Shown here: piece after piece, positions 1 to 5,383 of the stretch
Numbering within the stretch: position 1 is the stretch's first letter
Layout: every line of letters starts with the position of its first letter
Assembly: GCA_004283105.1 (NCBI GenBank)
Contig: SHLN01000091.1
Location: forward strand, 1-9,401
Source: Acidimicrobiia bacterium
Lineage (GTDB): Bacteria > Actinomycetota > Acidimicrobiia > Spongiisociales > SHLN01
Direction: 5' to 3'
Length of the DNA stretch: 9,401 nucleotides
Notes under the pieces: model-generated
The model's input: only the letters and a program-made list of their open reading frames with translations
Databases searched by the model: none
Told to the model about the DNA's origin: nothing
Program-made: the position numbers and the translations under genes

Positions 1-1
1 G

Positions 2-67
2 CCCGGCACTGAGGTGGGTGCCGACACGATCGTCACGATCGTCATCGGCCGGGCACCGGACGAATAG
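2..67 (+). CDS. C-terminal end of a PASTA-domain protein (partial)
   Basis: Only the last 21 codons are present, ending at TAG 65-67. The residues PGTEVGADTIVTIVIG have the spacing of the end of a PASTA repeat (P-G-T-x-V-x-x-x-[ST]-x-V-x-[IL]-x-[IV]), followed by a short polar tail RAPDE. In actinobacteria such tails end penicillin-binding proteins and PknB-type Ser/Thr kinases, where PASTA repeats lie outside the membrane and sense peptidoglycan fragments. Which of these it is cannot be told from this piece. A perfect hairpin begins three bases after the stop. The match is short, so this is a family-level guess. Confidence 0.55.
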   Translation, partial: PGTEVGADTIVTIVIGRAPDE

Positions 68-69
68 GA

Positions 70-88
70 GGCAACCCCTCGGGTTGCC
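70..88. terminator. Hairpin just after the PASTA gene stop
   Basis: GGCAACCC (70-77) and GGGTTGCC (81-88) form a perfect 8-bp stem with a CTC loop, two bases after the stop codon at 67. There is no T-run after it, so this is not a classical intrinsic terminator. Position and stem strength fit a transcript-end hairpin. The right arm runs straight into the heptamer array that starts at 88. Confidence 0.4.
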
Positions 89-115
89 GTCAACGGTCAA
101 CGGTCAACGGTCAAC
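88..115. repeat. Heptamer tandem repeat, GGTCAAC type
   Basis: Four consecutive 7-bp units: CGTCAAC at 88-94, then three exact GGTCAAC units at 95-101, 102-108 and 109-115. The block GGGTTGCCGTCAACGG that begins the array occurs again at 232-247, where its TCA is the stop codon (TGA on the minus strand) of the next gene. The array is related by one or two bases to those at 724-793 and 6690-6717. Confidence 0.85.
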
Positions 116-129
116 AGCCCGATCTTCAC

Positions 130-178
130 CCCTCCCTCTGGGAGGGCCGGGGGTGGCGTGGGCAACCCGCAGGGTTGC
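130..178. repeat. Two short perfect hairpins with three-base loops
   Basis: CCCTCCC (130-136) pairs with GGGAGGG (140-146) around a TCT loop. GCAACCC (162-168) pairs with GGGTTGC (172-178) around a GCA loop. Both lie in the spacer between two convergent genes, so they may serve as transcript ends in either direction. Neither is followed by a T-run. The second has the same arm sequence as the hairpin at 70-88. Confidence 0.5.
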
Positions 179-239
179 TAGGCGCGTTCCTGTGTTCTCG
201 CCGTTGCCCTAACCCGGCCATGCAGCCTTCGGGTTGCCG

Positions 240-563
240 TCAACGGCGATCCAGCTGGGTTAGCTCGTGGCGGAGGGCGGGGGTGAGTCGCCTCAGCAAC
301 TCGTTCGGGACGGGCGGCACGGTGGACCGCACCCAGAGGTGGTTCGCCTGACCGACCACCAGGCCCAAGCGGACCAGGGCGGGGGTGTTGACCGGGCGGC
401 GGATGGATTTGTGTCGTTTGGCGGCTTGCATGAGGCGGAGGAGGTCGGCAACCGCGCCGGCGCCGATGGCGGCCGTCCAATACCGGCGTACGTACTCGTG
501 ATCGGCCCGGTACCCGACCGGAGTGAGCCACAGTCGCGGCCTGATCATCGGTCGACGATGCAC
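240..563 (-). CDS. Small basic protein of unknown function
   Basis: This gene encodes about 107 residues and is not recognised. It reads like a real protein: a mixed start (IRPRLWLTPVGYRADHEY), a likely helical stretch (AAIGAGAVADLLRLMQAAK), a strand-like segment (ALVRLGLVVGQANHLWVRST) and a Leu/Arg-rich end. It has no signal peptide or membrane segment and is net basic, so it is probably cytoplasmic; nucleic-acid binding is possible but unproven. The GTG at 563 was chosen because GGGAG lies 7 nt upstream. ATG 548 is an alternative. An upstream ATG at 674 would lie before the predicted transcription start and is unlikely. A sigma-70-like promoter (661-690) and a leader stem-loop (587-652) precede it. 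Its TGA stop sits inside a copy of the intergenic repeat. Confidence 0.6.
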   Translation of the reverse strand: MHRRPMIRPRLWLTPVGYRADHEYVRRYWTAAIGAGAVADLLRLMQAAKRHKSIRRPVNTPALVRLGLVVGQANHLWVRSTVPPVPNELLRRLTPALRHELTQLDRR

Positions 564-586
564 CGTCGGGCTCCCGTGAAGGGGGC

Positions 587-652
587 TGCGGCCCGCAGTG
601 CCGGGCACCGGAATGGGAGGACGAGCATTTCGACGTGGCACTGCGGACCGCA
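587..652 (-). promoter_or_regulatory. 16-bp stem-loop in the leader of the 240-563 gene
   Basis: Read on the minus strand, TGCGGTCCGCAGTGCC (652 to 637) pairs with GGCACTGCGGGCCGCA (602 to 587) over all 16 positions, with one U-G wobble and a 34-nt loop. The same position read on the plus strand would be a C-A mismatch, which favours an RNA element of the minus-strand transcript. It would begin within a few bases of the predicted start of transcription and ends 11 nt before the GGGAG ribosome-binding site. Each arm also contains an 11-bp self-complementary core (TGCGGNCCGCA), so alternative small hairpins or operator sites are possible. Confidence 0.6.
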
Positions 653-660
653 TGGAAGGA

Positions 661-690
661 TTAATAACAGACAACGCTGTTTAGTGTCAA
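661..690 (-). promoter_or_regulatory. Sigma-70-like promoter for the 240-563 gene
   Basis: On the minus strand a perfect TTGACA (690 to 685) is followed, after 18 bases, by TATTAA (666 to 661). The surrounding 655-720 is clearly richer in A/T than the rest of the window. Transcription would start near 654, giving a leader of about 90 nt. Confidence 0.6.
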
Positions 691-723
691 GATAGATGGT
701 TTAGTACGCGAAAGAAATGGATA

Positions 724-793
724 GTCACCGGTCACCGGTCACCGGTCACCTGCCCAACGGGCAACGGGCAACGGGCAACGGGCAACGGGCAAC
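724..793. repeat. Two adjacent heptamer arrays, GTCACCG and GGGCAAC
   Basis: 724-750 holds nearly four units of GTCACCG. 752-793 holds six units of GGGCAAC, the first imperfect (GCCCAAC). The two unit types differ by two bases when phased as GGTCACC and GGGCAAC, and are separated by one extra base, so one array may derive from the other. The array ends about 28 bp before the -10 box of the next gene. Confidence 0.9.
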
Positions 794-820
794 GAGGGAC
801 TCAGACGAGCGGGTCCCCTT

Positions 821-826
821 TACACT
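821..826 (+). promoter_or_regulatory. -10 box for a leaderless transcript
   Basis: TACACT fits TANNNT and ends 7 nt before ATG 834, so transcription would start at or within a base of the start codon. No Shine-Dalgarno sequence precedes the ATG, which agrees with leaderless translation. No convincing -35 box was seen. The same TACACT hexamer precedes the SpoIID/LytB gene. Confidence 0.5.
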
Positions 827-833
827 GCAGTAG

Positions 834-2003
834 ATGCCCTCCTTCAAAGAGCTCGTTGCGGCTGCGCGGGAGCGAATTCGCGAGGTTTCGCCCGAAGAGG
901 CTGAGGCCGCCCTCGACCGGGCGGTGTTCATCGACGTGCGCGAGAGCAATGAATACGAGCTCGGCGCCATCGGCAATGCCGCCAACATCCCCCGCGGTGT
1001 CCTGGAAAGCACGATTCCCGGACGGGTCCCGGACCCGGGGACCGAGATCATCCTCTACTGCGCCGTCGGGGAGCGATCCGCGCTGGCGGCCGAATCACTC
1101 GAGGGGCTCGGGTACACGAACGTGAGCTCCATGGCGGGTGGGGTCGAGCGGTGGAAGCGGGAAGGCCGCAGCTGGGACACGCCCCTCACCCTCAGGAGTG
1201 ACCAGCGAAGCCGCTACAGCCGGCACCTCCTGCTCCCCGAAGTCGGCGAGGCCGGTCAGTCACGTCTCCTCGACTCGCGGGTCCTGCTCGTCGGGGCCGG
1301 CGGGCTTGGATCTCCGGCCGCCCTCTATCTGGCGGCTGCCGGCGTTGGGACGCTCGGCATCATCGATCACGATGTCGTCGACGTCTCGAACCTCCAGCGG
1401 CAGGTGCTCCACGGCGTGGACCGCATCGGTAGCCCGAAGGTGGAATCTGCCCGCCAGACCATCGCCAACATCAATCCGGACGTGAATGTCGTTGCCTACA
1501 AGGAGCGACTGACGGTTGACAACGTCGTCGATCTCGTGACCGATCACGACGTGATCGTGGACGGGGCAGACAACTTCCCGACCCGCTACCTGCTCAACGA
1601 TGCCTCCCTGCACGCCCGCCGGCCGGTGGTGCACGGCTCGGTGTTTCGATTCGAAGGCCAGGCGACGGTCTTCAAGCCGTACGAGGGTCCCTGCTACCGG
1701 TGCCTGGCCGCAGTGCCTCCCCCGGCCGAGCTGGCGCCGTCGTGCGCAGAGGCCGGCGTGCTCGGCGTCGTTCCCGGCATCATCGGCTCCATCCAGGCCC
1801 TCGAGACGACGAAACTGCTCCTCGGCATCGGCGAGCCACTGGTCGGCACCCTGCTGGCCTTCGACGCGCTCGACGGAGAGTTTCAACGCCTCACCTTCCG
1901 TCGCAATCCCGCCTGCCCGGCCTGCGCAGACGAGTCCACCCCACCCCGCCTCGTCGAATACGACGAGTTCTGCACCCCGGCGGGGAGCGTCGAGCGGGAC
2001 TGA
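834..2003 (+). CDS. Rhodanese-E1 fusion, MoeB/ThiF-type adenylyltransferase
   Basis: This 389-residue cytoplasmic protein probably adenylates the C-terminal glycine of a small ubiquitin-like sulfur carrier (MoaD or ThiS type) and supplies its sulfur. The N-terminal rhodanese domain (about 15-112) has the persulfide loop C-A-V-G-E-R-S with Cys76. The E1 domain (about 125-389) has the nucleotide loop G-A-G-G-L-G (154-159), acidic Asp178 and Asp180, the S-N-L-Q-R-Q motif, Lys202, D-G-A-D-N-F (243-248), and the zinc pairs Cys287/Cys290 and Cys361/Cys364. Cys304 in S-C-A-E-A-G-V-L-G aligns with the thioester cysteine of MOCS3/Uba4. The domain order is reversed relative to MoeZ and MOCS3, but rhodanese-first relatives are known in other bacteria. 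The start is the only ATG with a promoter-like box and is probably leaderless. No carrier-protein gene is in the window, so molybdopterin, thiamin or another thiolation role stays open. Confidence 0.9.
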   Translation: MPSFKELVAAARERIREVSPEEAEAALDRAVFIDVRESNEYELGAIGNAANIPRGVLESTIPGRVPDPGTEIILYCAVGERSALAAESLEGLGYTNVSSMAGGVERWKREGRSWDTPLTLRSDQRSRYSRHLLLPEVGEAGQSRLLDSRVLLVGAGGLGSPAALYLAAAGVGTLGIIDHDVVDVSNLQRQVLHGVDRIGSPKVESARQTIANINPDVNVVAYKERLTVDNVVDLVTDHDVIVDGADNFPTRYLLNDASLHARRPVVHGSVFRFEGQATVFKPYEGPCYRCLAAVPPPAELAPSCAEAGVLGVVPGIIGSIQALETTKLLLGIGEPLVGTLLAFDALDGEFQRLTFRRNPACPACADESTPPRLVEYDEFCTPAGSVERD

Positions 2004-2013
2004 CTTGCCGAAG

Positions 2014-2117
2014 GCTCATCGCTCACAGCTGACAGCCCGGTCCCTACGGCTCAACTGCCCCCGACCGCTGCGAAGGGCTCTGGCCGACGGCCGATAGCCG
2101 AAAGCCGATAGCCGGGC
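2014..2117. repeat. Degenerate heptamer repeats, GCTCACA and GCCGATA types
   Basis: 2014-2034 has three imperfect units of the GCTCA(C/T) kind, and GCCCGGT follows in phase to 2041. 2083-2117 has five units built on GCCGATA (GCCGACG, GCCGATA, GCCGAAA, GCCGATA, GCCGGGC). The 7-bp period is kept although the sequence differs from the arrays elsewhere. Nothing coding was seen between 2004 and 2235. Confidence 0.7.
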
Positions 2118-2135
2118 GGCCCATTGCCAGTGCCA

Positions 2136-2174
2136 GGAGCCACGAAGTGGCTCCCAAGGAACGCGAAGCGTTCC
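2136..2174. terminator. Two tandem perfect hairpins with GAA loops
   Basis: GGAGCCAC (2136-2143) pairs with GTGGCTCC (2147-2154), and after CAA, GGAACGC (2158-2164) pairs with GCGTTCC (2168-2174). Both loops are GAA, and both arms before the loop end in C. They lie between the E1 gene and the promoter of the SpoIID gene, where a terminator or an insulating structure would be expected. No T-run follows either hairpin, so termination is an inference. Confidence 0.5.
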
Positions 2175-2179
2175 CGCCC

Positions 2180-2207
2180 TCCACAGTTTTCGCGATTCCC
2201 GTACACT
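2180..2207 (+). promoter_or_regulatory. Promoter for the SpoIID/LytB gene
   Basis: TACACT at 2202-2207 is a TANNNT -10 box, preceded at 16 bp by TCCACA (2180-2185), a 4 of 6 match to TTGACA. Transcription would start near 2214, giving a leader of about 40 nt that contains the short ORF at 2236. This position rules out starts upstream of 2214 for the downstream gene. Confidence 0.45.
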
Positions 2208-2235
2208 TGGCTCGGGCATCAAGGAAGCGGAGTAC

Positions 2236-2256
2236 ATGCCGACATTGTTGCTATGA
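2236..2256 (+). CDS. Six-codon leader ORF coupled to the SpoIID/LytB start
   Basis: ATG 2236 begins MPTLLL and stops at TGA 2254-2256, which overlaps the ATG of the next gene as ATGA (2253-2256). AAGGAAG lies 8 nt before this ATG, whereas nothing like a ribosome-binding site lies just before ATG 2253. The simplest reading is that ribosomes load at the leader and reinitiate at the main gene. The ORF is very short and could be chance. Confidence 0.4.
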   Translation: MPTLLL

Positions 2257-4364
2257 GCAGCCTTTTCGCCGCGCGCGCCCGGAGATGGCTAGGCGTTGGC
2301 CTTGCCCTTTCCTTACTCGCCGTCCCGGGTGCCGCCTCGGCCGACCCACCGACCGCGCCGACCTTCACATTCACCGGTGGCGGGTACGGCCACGGGACCG
2401 GCATGAGCCAGTACGGAGCCCAGGGCCAGGCGATGATGGGTCGGAGCTGGCAACAGATCCTCAGCACCTACTTCACCGGGGTTGACTTCGCCTTCCTCCA
2501 GCCTGATCCGGGCCCGACCCAGATCGGTGACGAGGGCCCCGTCTGGGTCGGCCTCGAGCAGAATCTCACGAGCAAGGACATCAAGATCTGGCCGATCGCG
2601 GCCGAGCCACATCACGTGACCGTCACCCGGGGAGACGAACGGGCCGACGTCCTCCACTACAACACGATGTCCTTCGATTTTGCCGACGGCTCCTGCACGT
2701 TCAGCGTTGGAGCCGTTACCTGGCCGTCCGGCCCGTGCGACTTCGACATCGAGTGGGATGGATGGTCGGATGCTCCGACCGTGGCACTCGATACCACCAT
2801 TGCGGACGGGAGTCCGTCGTGCGACCAGTCCGGTGAGCGGTGCTACTCCCGCGGCACCCTCCTCATCCGGCCGAATGCAGCAGCCGGCGACACGGTCAGC
2901 GGTTTTCACCTCGTTGCCAGGCTCGACATGGAGGACTACCTCTACGGCCTGCTCGAGGTTCCGTACAGCTGGGGCGACGAGGCCCTGAAGGCACAGGCGG
3001 TGGCCGGGCGCTCATACGCCGCCAACAAGCAGGCGCTGCGGGGCTCACCCGAATCGTCCAGCCTCCGCCAGGAGCTGTGCTGGTGCCAGCTCTACGACTC
3101 GACCGTCGACCAGTTCTACGCCGGGTGGGGTCGGGGAGCTGCATCCTGGATCGATGCGGTCGATGCCACCGCCGGCCTCGTTCTCTACCACGGAGCCGTC
3201 GAGGCTCCCTCGTTCCATCCGCGGGCGGGCTCGCCGATTGCCGTTCCCACCTACTACTCGTCCTCGACGTTCGGCCACACCGAGGATTCGGCCGTGGCGT
3301 TCGGAGGGTCCGAAACTCCTCCCTATCTCGTCGGCGTCGAGGACCACTGGTCTGTGATTCCCGAAGCAGGCAATCCCCTCGGTACCTGGGAGAAGGCATT
3401 CACGCACACGGAACTGGCCGCCATCCTGGGATGGGATGACGTCGAGGACGTGACCATCGCCTCCTGGCTCCGTCCGGGTACTGCCTATCAGAGCGCCTAC
3501 CAGGTGACGTTCACGGGTACGGACGGCGGGTCACCTGCATCCACCACGCGCCTCGCCCGCCGGCTCAGATCACAACTCGGCTTCTACTCGATGCAGATCA
3601 CGTCGGTCGACAAGTACATCCCCAACGGATGGGACACCGGAGGCGGCGGCCCGCTGCCGGACCAGGTCGGCTTGCATGACTCGAACACCGGGGAATGGTA
3701 TGTGCGCGATGCTGACGGGTCCGAGCGCCCTCCCTTCTACTACGGAGTTCCCGACGATATTCCGATGGTGTGCGACTGGGATGGGCTCGATGGCGTGAGC
3801 ACCGTCGGCCTGTACCGGGCATCGTCCGGGTTCATGTACTTGCGCAACACCAACGACTTCGGGACGGCCGACAACGCCTTCTACTTCGGAATCCCGGAGG
3901 ATCGCCCCATCTGCGGCGACTGGGACGGGAACGGAACCGACACCATCGGAATCTTCCGGCCATCGACCGGCACGTTCTACCTGGCCAACACGAACGCAAC
4001 GATGTTCGCCGACGTCGAAGTGGTGCTGGCGGCGCCCGGTAGCGTGCCCCTGGCCGGTGACTGGGACGGGGACGGCGACGACACCGTCGGCCTCTACGAC
4101 CCGGTCGGCCGGACGCTGTCACTCACCAACTCATTGACCGATCCGACCATCGATATCGACTACGTCTACAACACCGTTCCCGAGGACCAGATCATCACCG
4201 GCGACTGGGACGGCGACGGCGTCGACACGGTCGGAGTATTTCGCCCGCCCGACGTTGCGTTCTATCTTCGAGACGACTTCGAGATGCAATACGCCAATCA
4301 CACGATCGAGCTCTTCGGCGAGGCCCACATGACCCCGGTGGCCGGGGTGTGGGACGCCGGTTGA
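2253..4364 (+). CDS. Secreted SpoIID/LytB-domain wall hydrolase with five C-terminal repeats
   Basis: The 703-residue protein has a signal peptide (1-30: R-A-R-R-W, a hydrophobic core, then A-A-S-A). Next comes G-Y-G-H-G-T-G-M-S-Q-Y-G-A-Q-G (44-58), a SpoIID-family motif placed here before the core rather than after it. The core has Y-L-Y-G-L-L-E-V-P (229-237), with Glu235 matching the catalytic glutamate of Bacillus SpoIID, E-A-L-K-A-Q-A-V-A-G-R-S-Y (243-255), and C-W-C-Q-L-Y (277-282), similar to the zinc-linked C-x-x-x-H-C-Q-V-Y of SpoIID. SpoIID is a lytic transglycosylase acting on stripped glycan strands; a wall-cutting role here is inferred. Residues 470-703 are five repeats shared with two neighbouring genes. 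There is no LPxTG motif or C-terminal membrane anchor. ATG 2253 was chosen for the signal peptide, the promoter and the ATGA overlap. The gene overlaps the downstream glycosyltransferase by 16 bp. Confidence 0.88.
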   Translation: MSSLFAARARRWLGVGLALSLLAVPGAASADPPTAPTFTFTGGGYGHGTGMSQYGAQGQAMMGRSWQQILSTYFTGVDFAFLQPDPGPTQIGDEGPVWVGLEQNLTSKDIKIWPIAAEPHHVTVTRGDERADVLHYNTMSFDFADGSCTFSVGAVTWPSGPCDFDIEWDGWSDAPTVALDTTIADGSPSCDQSGERCYSRGTLLIRPNAAAGDTVSGFHLVARLDMEDYLYGLLEVPYSWGDEALKAQAVAGRSYAANKQALRGSPESSSLRQELCWCQLYDSTVDQFYAGWGRGAASWIDAVDATAGLVLYHGAVEAPSFHPRAGSPIAVPTYYSSSTFGHTEDSAVAFGGSETPPYLVGVEDHWSVIPEAGNPLGTWEKAFTHTELAAILGWDDVEDVTIASWLRPGTAYQSAYQVTFTGTDGGSPASTTRLARRLRSQLGFYSMQITSVDKYIPNGWDTGGGGPLPDQVGLHDSNTGEWYVRDADGSERPPFYYGVPDDIPMVCDWDGLDGVSTVGLYRASSGFMYLRNTNDFGTADNAFYFGIPEDRPICGDWDGNGTDTIGIFRPSTGTFYLANTNATMFADVEVVLAAPGSVPLAGDWDGDGDDTVGLYDPVGRTLSLTNSLTDPTIDIDYVYNTVPEDQIITGDWDGDGVDTVGVFRPPDVAFYLRDDFEMQYANHTIELFGEAHMTPVAGVWDAG
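3660..4361 (+). repeat. Coding repeats: five-unit DWDGDG module (SpoIID copy)
   Basis: Five units of about 46 residues: the first starts at DQVGLHD and the last ends at TPVAGVWDAG. Core motifs are G-D-W-D-G-x-G-x-D-T-[VI]-G, [YF]-R-P-S-x-G-x-F-Y-L and F-Y-[YF]-G-[VI]-P-x-D-x-P. The D-x-D-x-D-G-x-D pattern resembles calcium-binding loops of FG-GAP/VCBS-type repeats. Cys507 and Cys554 sit in units 1 and 2 just before the aspartate loop. Confidence 0.85.
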
Positions 4365-5377
4365 CACCTGTCTCACTCGTCCTCGTCACCCACAATTCCG
4401 AAGCCCACATCGAAGCGTCGCTCGGGATCCTCTTGAACGACCCCGAGGGGCCGGAAGAGATCATCGTCGTCGACAATGCATCCAGCGACGGCACCGTCCG
4501 GATCGTGGAGCGCATGGGGGTGAAGCTCGTCGCCCTCGACGAGAACCACGGGTTCCCGTACGGCTGCAATCTCGGCGCCTCGCTCACCCGGGGAGAGGTG
4601 ATCGCCTTTCTCAATCCCGACACCGAGCCGACGCCGGGATGGCTCCCGCCCCTCGTGGAGGCGATCAGCCGCCCGGACGTTGGTGCCGCCATGCCCGTCA
4701 TGGATCTCACGTACGCTCCCGATCACTGGTTCACCTCCGGCAGTGCGCTCACGTATCTCGGCTTTGCCTGGTCGACCGACAGCGGGGAGCCGATCCCGGA
4801 CGACATATCCGAAACCGAGGTTCCGTTCCCATCGGGAGCCGCCTTCGTCATAGACCGGCGGTTGTTCGATCACCTCGGCGGGTTTCGCGACGAGTACTTC
4901 CTCTACCTCGAGGACGTCGACCTCGGCTGGCGACTGCGACTGATGGGACTCAAGAGCGTGCAGGTGCCGGCCTCGCGCGTCGCGCACGACTACGAATTCG
5001 GCCGCCACGCCCGCAAGATGTACTACCTGGAGCGAAATCGCCTCCGCATGGTGTTCGCCAACTACGAGCCGGCCACCCTCGTGCTGCTGGCTCCGGCGCT
5101 GCTCATCGTCGAACTGGCCGTCGTTGCCGCGGCCGTGCGCCACGGCTGGCTCGGCCAGAAGCTGCAGAGCTGGCGCGGATTCGTCCGCCTCATCCCCCTG
5201 CTGCGGCAAGAGTCAAACCGCTCCCGCTCCATCCGCACCGTCCGCGACGGAGCGATCCTGGCCGGGATGGACGCCGCCTTCGACGGCATCAATCAGTTCG
5301 AGATCCACCCGCTCGTCCGTGCGTTGAACCGCCTGGCCGTCTGGTACCTGCGGATCGTGCGGCGGCTGGTGGCCTAG
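4349..5377 (+). CDS. Family 2 glycosyltransferase, rhamnosyltransferase-like
   Basis: The 342-residue protein is a GT-A fold glycosyltransferase of the kind that adds sugars to surface polysaccharides. Visible motifs are S-L-V-L-V-T-H-N-S (9-17), V-D-N-A-S-S-D-G-T (41-49), the metal/nucleotide motif N-P-D-T-E-P (89-94), S-G-A-A-F-V-I (162-168), G-G-F-R-D-E-Y-F-L-Y (177-186), and L-E-D-V-D-L-G-W-R-L (187-196) with the likely catalytic acidic pair. A hydrophobic segment at about 243-262 could tether it to the inner face of the membrane. It has no signal peptide. The GTG at 4349 overlaps the SpoIID gene by 16 bp; TTG 4361, overlapping its TGA, is an alternative. Either way the two genes form an operon and are probably translationally coupled. 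The sugar donor and acceptor cannot be read from the sequence. Its stop is only 6 bp from the stop of the convergent CAP gene. Confidence 0.88.
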   Translation: MGRRLTPVSLVLVTHNSEAHIEASLGILLNDPEGPEEIIVVDNASSDGTVRIVERMGVKLVALDENHGFPYGCNLGASLTRGEVIAFLNPDTEPTPGWLPPLVEAISRPDVGAAMPVMDLTYAPDHWFTSGSALTYLGFAWSTDSGEPIPDDISETEVPFPSGAAFVIDRRLFDHLGGFRDEYFLYLEDVDLGWRLRLMGLKSVQVPASRVAHDYEFGRHARKMYYLERNRLRMVFANYEPATLVLLAPALLIVELAVVAAAVRHGWLGQKLQSWRGFVRLIPLLRQESNRSRSIRTVRDGAILAGMDAAFDGINQFEIHPLVRALNRLAVWYLRIVRRLVA

Positions 5378-5383
5378 TCGCCG

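Noticed and set aside
724..793. CRISPR array
   Set aside because: The units are 7 bp and contiguous, with no spacers, and no cas gene is nearby.
1260..1886. 208-codon open frame on the minus strand under the E1 domain
   Set aside because: It is an antisense shadow; the plus strand has conserved nucleotide-binding and zinc motifs throughout.
834..2003. Novel reversed fusion of rhodanese and E1 domains
   Set aside because: The order differs from MoeZ and MOCS3, but rhodanese-first MoeB/ThiF proteins are familiar from other bacteria and the motifs are all intact.
2124..2252. Longer N-terminus for the SpoIID protein from ATG 2124
   Set aside because: This start precedes the predicted promoter and runs through two hairpins; it would also bury the signal peptide behind 43 residues.
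4373..5209. 278-codon open frame on the minus strand under the first glycosyltransferase
   Set aside because: It is an antisense shadow of a gene with well-ordered GT2 motifs and has no recognisable features of its own.
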